Source: Sphingomonadales bacterium
GTDB taxonomy: Bacteria; Pseudomonadota; Alphaproteobacteria; Sphingomonadales; Sphingomonadaceae
Direction of reading: 5' to 3'
Length of the DNA: 14,601 nucleotides
Assembly (NCBI GenBank): GCA_018067055.1
Contig: JAGPVK010000102.1
Location: 1-14,601 of the forward strand
Shown in pieces: positions 1 to 6,463 of the stretch. The notes beneath the pieces are model-generated. The model ran no database searches. It was not told the DNA's origin and worked only from the letters and a program-made list of their open reading frames with translations. Numbering within the stretch: the stretch's first letter is position 1; each line of letters begins with the position of its first letter. A program made the position numbers and the translations under genes.

Positions 1-1
1 G

Positions 2-232
2 GGACTGAAAGATCGCGGCAATCTGGCCGCAGGCCAATATGCGGATGTCGTGATCTTTGATCCGGCGACGATCGCCGATACCGCCACTTATGCCAATCCG
101 CAGCAATTCGCCGTCGGCATGCATCATGTGCTGGTCAATGGCGACCCGGTGCTGCTGGAGGGCAAGATGACCGAAGCCCGCCCGGGTCGATCTGTCCGCG
201 GACCTGGCTGGAACAAATGCCCACCGCTTTGA
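2..232 (+). CDS. Amidohydrolase, N-acyl-D-amino-acid deacylase type (3' end only)
   Basis: The open frame enters from the left edge and ends at the TGA at 230-232, so only about 76 C-terminal residues are present. The segment begins G-L-K-D-R-G-N-L-A-A-G and continues with ADVVIFDPATIAD, the typical C-terminal beta-sandwich strand of metal-dependent amidohydrolases. It ends with V-L-V-N-G-D-P-V-L and A-R-P-G-R-S-V-R-G-P-G-W. This ending matches the D-aminoacylase/N-acyl-D-amino-acid deacylase group, which hydrolyses N-acyl-D-amino acids. The catalytic TIM-barrel with its metal ligands lies outside the window, so the substrate is inferred. The ATG at 50 is an internal methionine, not a start. 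The next gene begins 15 bases after the stop, so the two are probably cotranscribed. Confidence 0.82.
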   Translation, partial: GLKDRGNLAAGQYADVVIFDPATIADTATYANPQQFAVGMHHVLVNGDPVLLEGKMTEARPGRSVRGPGWNKCPPL

Positions 233-247
233 GGCGGGGACAGGCCA

Positions 248-595
248 ATGGACAGCGGACTGACCAGCGAACAGATTGACCATTTTGCGCACAAGCTGCG
301 CGAACAGCAGGCGGAACTCAAGGCCCTCGACAAGCAAGGAGCCAGCTGGCGGGGGCCGGTTGAACTCGATCAGCAAAGCGTCGGGCGGCTGTCGCGGATG
401 GACGCGATGCAGCAGCAGGAAATGGCCCAGGCCGAAGCACGCCGCCGGGTCAGCGATCTGGCGAGAATCGAAATGGCGCTGATCCGCGTCGCCGAAGACG
501 AATATGGCTGGTGTCGCGAGTGCGGCGAAGCCATTGCCTACAGGCGCCTGGAAATCGACCCGGCCGCCCATTTATGCATAAATTGCGCGCGCTGA
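248..595 (+). CDS. TraR/DksA-family C4 zinc finger protein
   Basis: This 115-residue protein has a long helical, Gln/Glu/Arg-rich N-terminal part (about 8-85). A C4 zinc finger follows, with Cys89-x2-Cys92 and Cys110-x2-Cys113 (WCREC and LCINC). That is the layout of the TraR/DksA family, whose members insert a coiled coil into the RNA polymerase secondary channel and change promoter response, often with ppGpp. The protein is shorter than E. coli DksA (about 150). The segment V-E-L-D-Q-Q-S-V-G-R-L-S-R-M-D-A (38-53), between the helices, is where the acidic coiled-coil tip would lie. It is typical of small DksA-like proteins of unknown target. It follows the amidohydrolase by 15 bases. A direct role in transcription is inferred from family membership only. 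Confidence 0.85.
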   Translation: MDSGLTSEQIDHFAHKLREQQAELKALDKQGASWRGPVELDQQSVGRLSRMDAMQQQEMAQAEARRRVSDLARIEMALIRVAEDEYGWCRECGEAIAYRRLEIDPAAHLCINCAR

Positions 596-601
596 TTTCA
601 T

Positions 602-621
602 TCAAAGTTCGTCAAAGTTCG
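602..621 (+). repeat. Perfect tandem 10-bp repeat upstream of the ArsR promoter
   Basis: The unit TCAAAGTTCG occurs twice without a gap (602-611 and 612-621). It starts 6 bases after the stop of the DksA-like gene and lies 24 bases before the -35 element of the ArsR promoter. The one-helical-turn period would put both copies on the same DNA face. A role as a regulator binding site is inference. Chance is also possible for so short a repeat. Confidence 0.5.
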
Positions 622-644
622 GGCCAATGACGCCTTTTCAGACC

Positions 645-674
645 TTGACATGCAACTATATGGTTGCATATAAG
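645..674 (+). promoter_or_regulatory. Sigma70-type promoter of the arsR-SRPBCC unit
   Basis: A perfect -35 TTGACA (645-650) and a near-consensus -10 TATAAG (669-674) are separated by 18 bases. The expected transcription start is at about 680-681, which is the A or T of the ArsR start codon itself. The mRNA is therefore probably leaderless, consistent with the lack of a proper Shine-Dalgarno site before the ATG at 680. Confidence 0.7.
650..669. promoter_or_regulatory. Dyad operator, probable ArsR-family binding site
   Basis: Two perfect 7-base arms, ATGCAAC (650-656) and GTTGCAT (663-669), flank TATATG. The dyad fills the spacer between the -35 and -10 elements, so a bound dimer would block RNA polymerase. 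Position and symmetry fit autorepression by the ArsR-type protein encoded directly downstream. Binding is inferred. Confidence 0.65.
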
Positions 675-679
675 AAGCC

Positions 680-1018
680 ATGTCCGATGTCTTTGCCGCC
701 CTTGCCGATTCCACCCGCCGCGCTCTGCTCGACCGGCTGTTCAGCCAAAATGGTCAAAGCCTGAGCGATCTTCATCATGGCATGGAAATGTCGCGCCAGG
801 CGGTGGCGAAGCATCTGCACATTCTCGAAACAGCCAATCTGGTCTCCGTCCACTGGCAGGGCCGGGAAAAGCTGCATTATCTCAACCCGGTTCCGCTCGG
901 CGAGATTGTCCATCGCTGGGTCGGCAAGTTCGAGGATGCGCGCGTCGAAGCGCTGACCGATTTCAAGAAACAGCTCGAAAAACCACCCGCTACGGAACAG
1001 GAGAAACGCCGTGCCTGA
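680..1018 (+). CDS. ArsR-family winged-helix transcriptional regulator
   Basis: This 112-residue protein begins M-S-D-V-F-A-A-L-A-D-S-T-R-R-A-L-L-D-R-L, the hallmark N-terminus of ArsR/SmtB repressors. The recognition helix region is M-S-R-Q-A-V-A-K-H-L-H-I-L (about 36-48) and the wing is L-V-S-V-H-W-Q-G-R-E-K-L-H-Y-L (about 54-68). There is no CxC or Cys/His metal site of the arsenic or zinc sensors, so it is not evidently a metal sensor. It resembles the ArsR subgroup coupled to SRPBCC proteins. The downstream gene overlaps by 8 bases, so the two are translated from one message. The effector is unknown. A dyad in its promoter suggests autoregulation. Confidence 0.9.
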   Translation: MSDVFAALADSTRRALLDRLFSQNGQSLSDLHHGMEMSRQAVAKHLHILETANLVSVHWQGREKLHYLNPVPLGEIVHRWVGKFEDARVEALTDFKKQLEKPPATEQEKRRA

Positions 1019-1520
1019 CAAGCAAATCACCCCCGTCCAGACCCGCCGTTCCACCGGCCAGACCTGTGCGCCTGATTTTGTCTATACGATCTTTATCAAA
1101 GCCACCGCCGAAGCGGTCTGGAATGGCCTGATCGACCGGGAGATCACCAAAGCCTATTGGGGACATTATAATGAATCCGACTGGCAGCCGGGGTCGCGCT
1201 GGGATCATGTGCGCAGCGACGGCAGCGGCAAAATCGATACACGCGGACGAATCGTCGAAATGAATCCGCCGCATAAAATGGTCTGGAGCTGGGCCTTTGA
1301 CTCGGAAGCAGAACAGCCTGAGAAATTGTCACGGGTGACATATGAACTGACCCGCCTGGGTCCCGATACCAAGCTGACCGTCACCCATAGCGAACTCGAA
1401 CCCGGGTCAAATATGGATAAAGGTGTCCGCGAAGGCTGGCCGGCGGTGTTGAGCAATCTGAAGTCGATACTGGAAACGGGAGAGACCTTGTCGGAAGACA
1501 GATGGCCAAACGCGGGTTGA
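1011..1520 (+). CDS. SRPBCC / AHSA1-type (START-like) domain protein
   Basis: This 169-residue protein starts at GTG 1011, supported by AGGAG at 999-1003 with 7 bases of spacing and by the overlap with the end of the ArsR gene. Diagnostic segments are Y-T-I-F-I-K-A-T-A-E-A-V-W-N-G-L-I-D (about 25-42), T-K-A-Y-W-G-H-Y, and the C-terminal helix G-W-P-A-V-L-S-N-L-K-S-I-L-E-T-G. These are characteristic of the SRPBCC superfamily members annotated as activator of Hsp90 ATPase 1-like. The fold forms a hydrophobic ligand cavity. Such proteins are commonly fused or coupled to ArsR regulators, but their ligand and reaction are mostly unknown, and no catalytic function can be assigned here. It is probably cytoplasmic, with no signal peptide or membrane segment. 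Confidence 0.88.
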   Translation: MPDKQITPVQTRRSTGQTCAPDFVYTIFIKATAEAVWNGLIDREITKAYWGHYNESDWQPGSRWDHVRSDGSGKIDTRGRIVEMNPPHKMVWSWAFDSEAEQPEKLSRVTYELTRLGPDTKLTVTHSELEPGSNMDKGVREGWPAVLSNLKSILETGETLSEDRWPNAG

Positions 1521-1654
1521 TTTGATCCCATCGGCAAAAAACTGTTCCCGATGGCCGGTTCCGCACCGGCAAACGGACTCAAAATTGCGCCCGGATGCGC
1601 CTGGGTAGAACATTCACCCTTCCACCCGCGAATCCACTCGCCTAATGTCCCCGC

Positions 1655-2131
1655 ATGAACCTTCCCTCCCCTGTTCCCTCGAATATCCGTCCTCACGACG
1701 GTCGCTTCGTCGATGGCCGGCATTTTTTTGCTTGCCGGGTCTATTTCGAGGACACCGATTTTTCCGGCATTGTCTATCATGCCAATTATCTGCGCTATAT
1801 GGAACGGGCGCGATCCGACATGCTGCGCCAGCTCGATATGGACCAGCGTGCAGCCTATGAGAGCGGTGAAGGTGTCTATGCCGTGGTTGACCTGTCGATG
1901 AAATATCTGTCGCCAGCCAAACTGGATGATGATCTGGTGGTCATCAGCACGGTCAAGGCCCTGCGCGCGGCGAGCGTGATTATTGACCAGACCATCATGC
2001 GCGGCGGCGACGTGATAACGTCAGCATCTGTTCACGCAGCGTTTCTTACGCCCGCAGGACGTCCGAGACGACAACCGAAGGCGTGGACAAAGGCATTCGC
2101 GAGCGTCATGGATCAGACTGATACGAAATGA
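1655..2131 (+). CDS. ybgC: YbgC-type hotdog-fold acyl-CoA thioesterase of the Tol-Pal cluster
   Basis: This 158-residue protein carries the 4-hydroxybenzoyl-CoA thioesterase-like signature R-V-Y-F-E-D-T-D-F-S-G-I-V-Y-H-A-N-Y (28-45), followed by YMERAR. Asp35 is the likely catalytic residue and His42 lies in the conserved Y-H-A-N-Y stretch. YbgC proteins hydrolyse acyl-CoA or acyl-ACP thioesters at the inner face of the membrane. Their link to Tol-Pal is positional and still unclear. About 20 extra N-terminal residues precede the usual fold start, and no clear Shine-Dalgarno site is visible. A nearby upstream ATG at 1645 is in another frame. The 134-base gap before the gene holds two overlapping weak hairpins (1528-1554 and 1554-1570) but no convincing promoter. 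The tolQ start follows 13 bases downstream. Confidence 0.9.
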   Translation: MNLPSPVPSNIRPHDGRFVDGRHFFACRVYFEDTDFSGIVYHANYLRYMERARSDMLRQLDMDQRAAYESGEGVYAVVDLSMKYLSPAKLDDDLVVISTVKALRAASVIIDQTIMRGGDVITSASVHAAFLTPAGRPRRQPKAWTKAFASVMDQTDTK

Positions 2132-2144
2132 AGGATATCAAATC

Positions 2145-2843
2145 TTGCTAGACCAACTCTCTGTCGGAGCGACCGCCGGTAACTTCTCCCCATTCATGCT
2201 GTTCATGGAAGCCGATATCGTCGTCAAGGCTGTGATGATCGGCCTGCTGCTGGCGAGCGTGTGGACCTGGACGATCATCGTCAGCTTTGCCATGAACATC
2301 GCCCAAATCGCGCGCAAATCGGACAGGTTCGAGCGGGCGTTCGCCAAAACCGAAAATCTCGACAAGTTTTTTGACGAATATGGCCAGTCCTCCCTGCCCA
2401 GCGCCAAGGTCCTGGCTGCCGGTGTCAAGGAATGGCGCCGTTCAACCTCCAAAGGTCCAATCGATCGGGAAGGCACAAGGCAGCGGCTGGCGACAGCGAT
2501 GAACACAACCATCGCCCATGAAGTGGACCGGATCGCCGACCGGCTCAATTTCCTAGCTACCGTGGGCAGCGTTGCCCCTTTTGTCGGTCTGTTCGGAACG
2601 GTCTGGGGCATCATGCGCAGTTTCTCGGCGATCGCCGCAGAACAGAATAGTTCGCTGGCGGTGGTTGCGCCCGGCATTGCCGAGGCACTGTTCGCGACGG
2701 CCATTGGCCTGTTCGCCGCCATTCCAGCCGTCATCGCCTATAACCGCTTCTCCCATCGCCTGAACAAGCTGGAGGCCCGGATGGGTCGCTTTGCCGACGG
2801 TTTCCATGCAACGCTCAGCCGCGAACTGGAACTGGGAGACTGA
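2145..2843 (+). CDS. tolQ: TolQ, proton channel subunit of the Tol-Pal system
   Basis: This 232-residue MotA/TolQ/ExbB-family inner membrane protein starts at TTG 2145, preceded by AAGGA at 2130-2134. The first downstream ATG codons would cut into the conserved N-terminus. Three hydrophobic segments lie at about 25-48, 134-160 and 174-198. The family signature G-S-V-A-P-F-V-G-L-F-G-T-V-W-G-I-M (141-157) is intact. The large cytoplasmic loop is at about 50-133. With TolR it forms the proton-motive-force-driven motor that energises TolA for outer membrane constriction at division. The start lies 13 bases after the ybgC stop, and tolR follows after 2 bases. Confidence 0.96.
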   Translation: MLDQLSVGATAGNFSPFMLFMEADIVVKAVMIGLLLASVWTWTIIVSFAMNIAQIARKSDRFERAFAKTENLDKFFDEYGQSSLPSAKVLAAGVKEWRRSTSKGPIDREGTRQRLATAMNTTIAHEVDRIADRLNFLATVGSVAPFVGLFGTVWGIMRSFSAIAAEQNSSLAVVAPGIAEALFATAIGLFAAIPAVIAYNRFSHRLNKLEARMGRFADGFHATLSRELELGD

Positions 2844-2845
2844 GC

Positions 2846-3298
<453 letters not shown>

Positions 3299-3313
3299 TA
3301 GTGGACCGCTGAT

Positions 3314-4108
3314 ATGGAGAAAGCTGAAAAAATTGGCTTGGGAATAGCGGCTGCGGGTCATGTGGCCCTGTTTGGCGCGCTTTCCTTGAGCATCCTGAGC
3401 AGCACCAATGAGGCGTTTCGCAACAAGCCGATCGAAGTGATGATCGCCGATGAAGTGGGCCTCGAGAGCGCTGCGCCCGATCCGGCCATGATCACCCCGG
3501 CGACCAGCGTTGCGCCAGAACTGGGCGCACCGGAAGAGAGCAGCTTTGTCGCGCCGGAACCACTGCCCCAACCGCCGAAAGCCGAAGCGAAACCGACACC
3601 TGCAGTCAAGCCCGCACCCGTGTCCCGCGAACCCCGCCGCCGACCGGACAAGCCGACCAGCGTCGCGCCAAAGGCGGAGCCTAAACCAAAGCCCCAGCCG
3701 AAGCCACGCGGCTCCCGCTTGGGCGATGATTTTCTGAAGGGGGTTACCGACGCGCCGTCGGTCAGCCGCAATCAGAATATCGCGGCGCAAAAGGCTTCTC
3801 CGGCAGCTGTCGCCTCGCTGGAGCGCGAACTTTACCGGCTGATCAAGCAGAAATGGCGTCCACCGACCGGTGCCGATGCTGAGCTCTTGCGTACGACGGT
3901 AACTGCGCGGCTTGACAGTAGCGGCCGCATCATTGGCAGACCAACAGCGACGACCACCGGCATCACGCCGAGCAACCGGTCGCAAGTTGAAATCCATCAG
4001 GAACGCGCCATAGCGGCTGTCCAGCTGGCCGCGCCGTTCACAACATTTCCGGAAAAATTTTACGATGAATGGAAGGTTATCGAACCTGTCCTCTATCTCG
4101 GTGTCTAG
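3314..4108 (+). CDS. tolA: TolA, periplasm-spanning TonB-like energy transducer
   Basis: This 264-residue protein has a short cytoplasmic start and one membrane anchor (about 8-29). A Pro/Lys/Ala-rich linker (about 81-133, with repeats such as P-K-A-E-P-K-P-K-P-Q-P-K-P) follows. The C-terminal TonB/TolA-like globular domain (about 167-264) includes S-L-E-R-E-L-Y-R-L-I-K-Q-K-W-R-P-P. TolA couples the TolQR motor to TolB and Pal. The linker is shorter and proline-rich rather than the long Ala-rich helix of E. coli TolA (about 420 residues), so the architecture resembles TonB. Gene order makes TolA the clear assignment. No strong ribosome binding site precedes the ATG, so coupling to tolR is likely. 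Its stop TAG overlaps the tolB ribosome binding site. Confidence 0.93.
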   Translation: MEKAEKIGLGIAAAGHVALFGALSLSILSSTNEAFRNKPIEVMIADEVGLESAAPDPAMITPATSVAPELGAPEESSFVAPEPLPQPPKAEAKPTPAVKPAPVSREPRRRPDKPTSVAPKAEPKPKPQPKPRGSRLGDDFLKGVTDAPSVSRNQNIAAQKASPAAVASLERELYRLIKQKWRPPTGADAELLRTTVTARLDSSGRIIGRPTATTTGITPSNRSQVEIHQERAIAAVQLAAPFTTFPEKFYDEWKVIEPVLYLGV

Positions 4109-4118
4109 GAGACCAGCC

Positions 4119-5459
4119 ATGCAATCAGCCGTCCCGCATATTCGAACCTTGTTCCTTGGCCTTGTCGCCAGTCTGGGACTGACCGCAACGGCGCACGCCC
4201 AGTTGACCGTCGATGTCGACAATAGCGCGTCGGAAGAACTGGTCATTGCCGTTCCCGGCCTGCCAACCCCGCAAGGCGTTGACACGCCAGCCGGCAACAC
4301 GCGAGAACTGGGCGGCAAGATCAGCGATGTGATCGTCAGCGACTTGCGATCAAGCGGCCTGTTCAAACCAGTCGGCCGTAACCAGGTCCGCGGCATCAGC
4401 TATGCCGAAGTTACCGCCCCGCAATTTCCCTATTGGGGCGGCACCAATGCCTCGGCTCTGATTCAGGGCTTTGTCCGCGCGAATGCTGACGGCAAGTTGA
4501 CCGTCGGCTGCTATCTCTACGATGTCGCGCTGGAAACCGAGCTGACCCGCCAGGGCTTCGTCGTCGAACCGGCCGACTGGCGCAGGGCCGCGCATAAATG
4601 CGCCGATACCATATATTCCCGGCTGAGCGGAGAATCGCCCTTTTTCGACAGCCGCATCGCCTATATTGCCGAGACGGGCCCCAAAGGTAACCGGGTCAAG
4701 CGACTGGCGATCATGGACAGCGACGGCGCCAATCACCGGTTCATCACCAACGGTCAGGCGACCGCACTCACCCCGCGTTTTTCGCCCGATTACAGGAGCA
4801 TTGTCTATCTCAGCTTTCTCGACGGCAATCCGCGCATCTATATTTATGATATCGGTACCGGTCGTCAGCGGCTGATCACCCAGAGCACCAATCCGACCTT
4901 TGCGCCGCGCTGGTCACCGGATGGCAAGTGGATTCTCTATTCGATGGCGATTGCCGGCAATACCGACATCTACAAAATTTCGGCAGCGGGCGGCGGCAAG
5001 CCACAGCAGCTCACTTTCTCTCCCGGCATCGATATCGGCGGCAGCTTTTCCCCCGACGGCAGCCGGATTGTCTTTGAAAGCGACCGTTCGGGCAGCCAGC
5101 AGCTTTATGTCATGAACGCCGATGGCGGCAATGAACGGCGGATCAGCTTTGGCGGCGGTCGCTTTGCGACACCAGAATGGAGCCCGCGCGGCGACCTGAT
5201 TGCCTTCACCAAGATGGCCGGTAATTTCCGCATCGGCGTGATGACGCCGAGCGGCGGTGGCGAACGGCTGCTGACCAACAGCTGGCAGGACGAGGCGCCG
5301 ACCTGGGCACCCAATGGCCGGGTGATCCAGTTTTTCCGGACGACCAAGGGCAGCGGCGGCACCGGTATCTGGCAGGTCGATCTGACCGGTCGCAACGAGC
5401 GACAATTGCCGACTCCGGTGAATGGCTCGGATCCGGCGTGGGGGCCATTGCTGCCATAA
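4119..5459 (+). CDS. tolB: TolB, periplasmic beta-propeller of the Tol-Pal system
   Basis: The protein is 446 residues from ATG 4119, chosen because AGGAG at 4107-4111 lies 7 bases upstream and a signal peptide then begins correctly. The same frame is open back to an ATG at 4065 inside tolA, but that start would add 18 residues before the signal. Residues 1-27 form a Sec signal peptide ending A-H-A before Q-L-T-V-D. An N-terminal domain (about 28-165) binds TolA. A six-bladed WD-like propeller follows, with repeated F/W-S-P-D-G/Y-R/K motifs such as P-R-F-S-P-D-Y-R-S-I-V-Y, P-R-W-S-P-D-G-K-W-I and G-S-F-S-P-D-G-S-R-I-V. TolB shuttles between TolA and Pal in the periplasm. Its stop is 69 bases before pal. 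Confidence 0.96.
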   Translation: MQSAVPHIRTLFLGLVASLGLTATAHAQLTVDVDNSASEELVIAVPGLPTPQGVDTPAGNTRELGGKISDVIVSDLRSSGLFKPVGRNQVRGISYAEVTAPQFPYWGGTNASALIQGFVRANADGKLTVGCYLYDVALETELTRQGFVVEPADWRRAAHKCADTIYSRLSGESPFFDSRIAYIAETGPKGNRVKRLAIMDSDGANHRFITNGQATALTPRFSPDYRSIVYLSFLDGNPRIYIYDIGTGRQRLITQSTNPTFAPRWSPDGKWILYSMAIAGNTDIYKISAAGGGKPQQLTFSPGIDIGGSFSPDGSRIVFESDRSGSQQLYVMNADGGNERRISFGGGRFATPEWSPRGDLIAFTKMAGNFRIGVMTPSGGGERLLTNSWQDEAPTWAPNGRVIQFFRTTKGSGGTGIWQVDLTGRNERQLPTPVNGSDPAWGPLLP

Positions 5460-5468
5460 ATTAGAAAC

Positions 5469-5497
5469 GCGACAAGATACTGAAAAAAGGTTATATT
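5469..5497 (+). promoter_or_regulatory. Candidate internal promoter for pal
   Basis: GCGACA (5469-5474) and TATATT (5492-5497) are spaced by exactly 17 bases, each matching four or five positions of the sigma70 consensus. A start at about 5504 would leave a 25-base leader carrying AAGGAG (5519-5524). It lies in the largest gap inside the Tol cluster, where a separate supply of the abundant lipoprotein Pal would make sense. The call is by eye only. Confidence 0.4.
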
Positions 5498-5528
5498 AAG
5501 CCGAAGGGCAAATTCAACAAGGAGCAGA

Positions 5529-6044
5529 ATGATGATCAAATATGCGACCCCCCTGCTGATTACCGCCAGCCTGGTTTTGGCTGGCTGTTCGAAGAAAGCA
5601 CCGGAAGAATTGCCGCCACCACCAGTGGGTACCGAGACGCCAACCCAGACACCAACCGGTCCGGCTGGCCCGGGCTACAGCCCTGGTTCGCAGGGTGATT
5701 TCCTGGCCAATACGATGTCCGACCGGATCCTGTTCGACACCGATCGCTTCAATATCGACCCGCAGGATCAGGCGGTTTTGCAAAGCCAGGCGCAGTGGCT
5801 GGCTGGCAATCCCAATGCCCGGATCACGATCGAAGGTCATGCCGATGAACGCGGCACGCGGGATTACAACCTTGCGCTCGGTGAACGCCGCGCCAATGCA
5901 GCGAAAAACTATCTCGCTTCGCTGGGTGTCAGCCCGTCACGCATGACCACCGTCAGCTATGGCAAGGAACGGCCGGAAGCCCTGGGTTCCGACGAAAGAG
6001 CGTGGGCGCAAAATCGCCGCGCGGTCAGCGTTGTCGTTCGTTAA
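5529..6044 (+). CDS. pal: Pal, peptidoglycan-associated outer membrane lipoprotein
   Basis: This 171-residue lipoprotein has two adjacent ATGs (5529 and 5532). AAGGAG at 5519-5524 is spaced better for the second, so the protein may be one residue shorter. A lipoprotein signal peptide ends in L-A-G-C with the lipidated Cys20. Ser at +2 predicts outer membrane sorting. A proline/threonine-rich tether (26-55) leads to an OmpA-like peptidoglycan-binding domain (about 60-171) containing R-I-L-F-D-T-D and the core I-E-G-H-A-D-E-R-G-T-R-D-Y-N-L-A-L-G-E-R-R (101-121). These include the Asp and Arg that bind diaminopimelate. Pal anchors the outer membrane to the cell wall and partners with TolB. A terminator follows, with no cpoB gene after it. 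Confidence 0.97.
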   Translation: MMIKYATPLLITASLVLAGCSKKAPEELPPPPVGTETPTQTPTGPAGPGYSPGSQGDFLANTMSDRILFDTDRFNIDPQDQAVLQSQAQWLAGNPNARITIEGHADERGTRDYNLALGERRANAAKNYLASLGVSPSRMTTVSYGKERPEALGSDERAWAQNRRAVSVVVR

Positions 6045-6065
6045 ACTGGCCTGCAAACAGACATG

Positions 6066-6105
6066 AAAAAGGGCCGCTACCCCAAGAGGTAGCGGCCCTT
6101 TTTTT
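6066..6105. terminator. Strong bidirectional intrinsic terminator after pal
   Basis: An 11-bp perfect stem, GGGCCGCTACC (6071-6081) with GGTAGCGGCCC (6088-6098), closes a 6-base loop. Seven T follow on the plus strand, and five A precede it (6066-6070), which read as T on the minus strand. It ends the Tol-Pal transcript and can also stop the convergent minus-strand gene that ends at 6120. Confidence 0.93.
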
Positions 6106-6119
6106 GTTCTGAAAACAGA

Positions 6120-6416
6120 TTATTTCTTGGTGCCGGTCATCGCCATTTCACCAAAAGCGCCTGCCTTTACCGAACCGGCCAGCGTGCCATCGGTAATCGT
6201 CGCATCGCCTTCCAGTTTCATCGGCATGGGAACGGTCATGTTCATTTCCCAGGTGATGTGATTGCCGTCGACCTTGCCATTTTCGACATCCATCGAACCC
6301 ATGGCGCCAGCGTTGACACCGGTGAACGTGTCACCGTCGGTGACAATGGTGAATTCCGAAGTCTGGTCTCCCATCGGGGATTTCGTCACGCACGTATAAG
6401 TTCCATCAATAGACAT
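6120..6416 (-). CDS. Small beta-rich hypothetical protein (98 aa)
   Basis: The ATG at 6416 has a good ribosome binding site (AGGAG on the minus strand at 6423-6427, 6 bases away). The 98 residues are rich in Gly, Thr, Met and Asp and read as alternating strands: G-T-Y-T-C-V-T, E-F-T-I-V-T-D-G-D-T-F-T-G, N-H-I-T-W-E-M-N-M-T-V-P-M-P-M-K-L, and finally G-S-V-K-A-G-A-F-G-E-M-A-M-T-G-T. This looks like a small up-down beta barrel (calycin-like). Similar segments occur as accessory C-terminal domains of secreted bacterial enzymes; this is family recall, not a search. There is no signal peptide, so the location is probably cytoplasmic. It lies 47 bases after the M16 peptidase on the same strand and may be cotranscribed. 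Function unknown. Confidence 0.78.
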   Translation of the reverse strand: MSIDGTYTCVTKSPMGDQTSEFTIVTDGDTFTGVNAGAMGSMDVENGKVDGNHITWEMNMTVPMPMKLEGDATITDGTLAGSVKAGAFGEMAMTGTKK

Positions 6417-6463
6417 TCCATTCTCCTTTTATGTCAAAGCCCTGACTCGGCATGAACTGGCGA

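Noticed and set aside
1528..1570. Two overlapping hairpins after the SRPBCC gene (CCATCGG/CCGATGG and GCCGGT/ACCGGC)
   Set aside because: Stems are short, one loop is 13 bases, and no T-run follows either, so an intrinsic terminator is not supported.
4065..4118. Upstream start of tolB inside tolA
   Set aside because: It would place 18 residues before a perfect signal peptide and has no ribosome binding site; the ATG at 4119 has AGGAG at ideal spacing.
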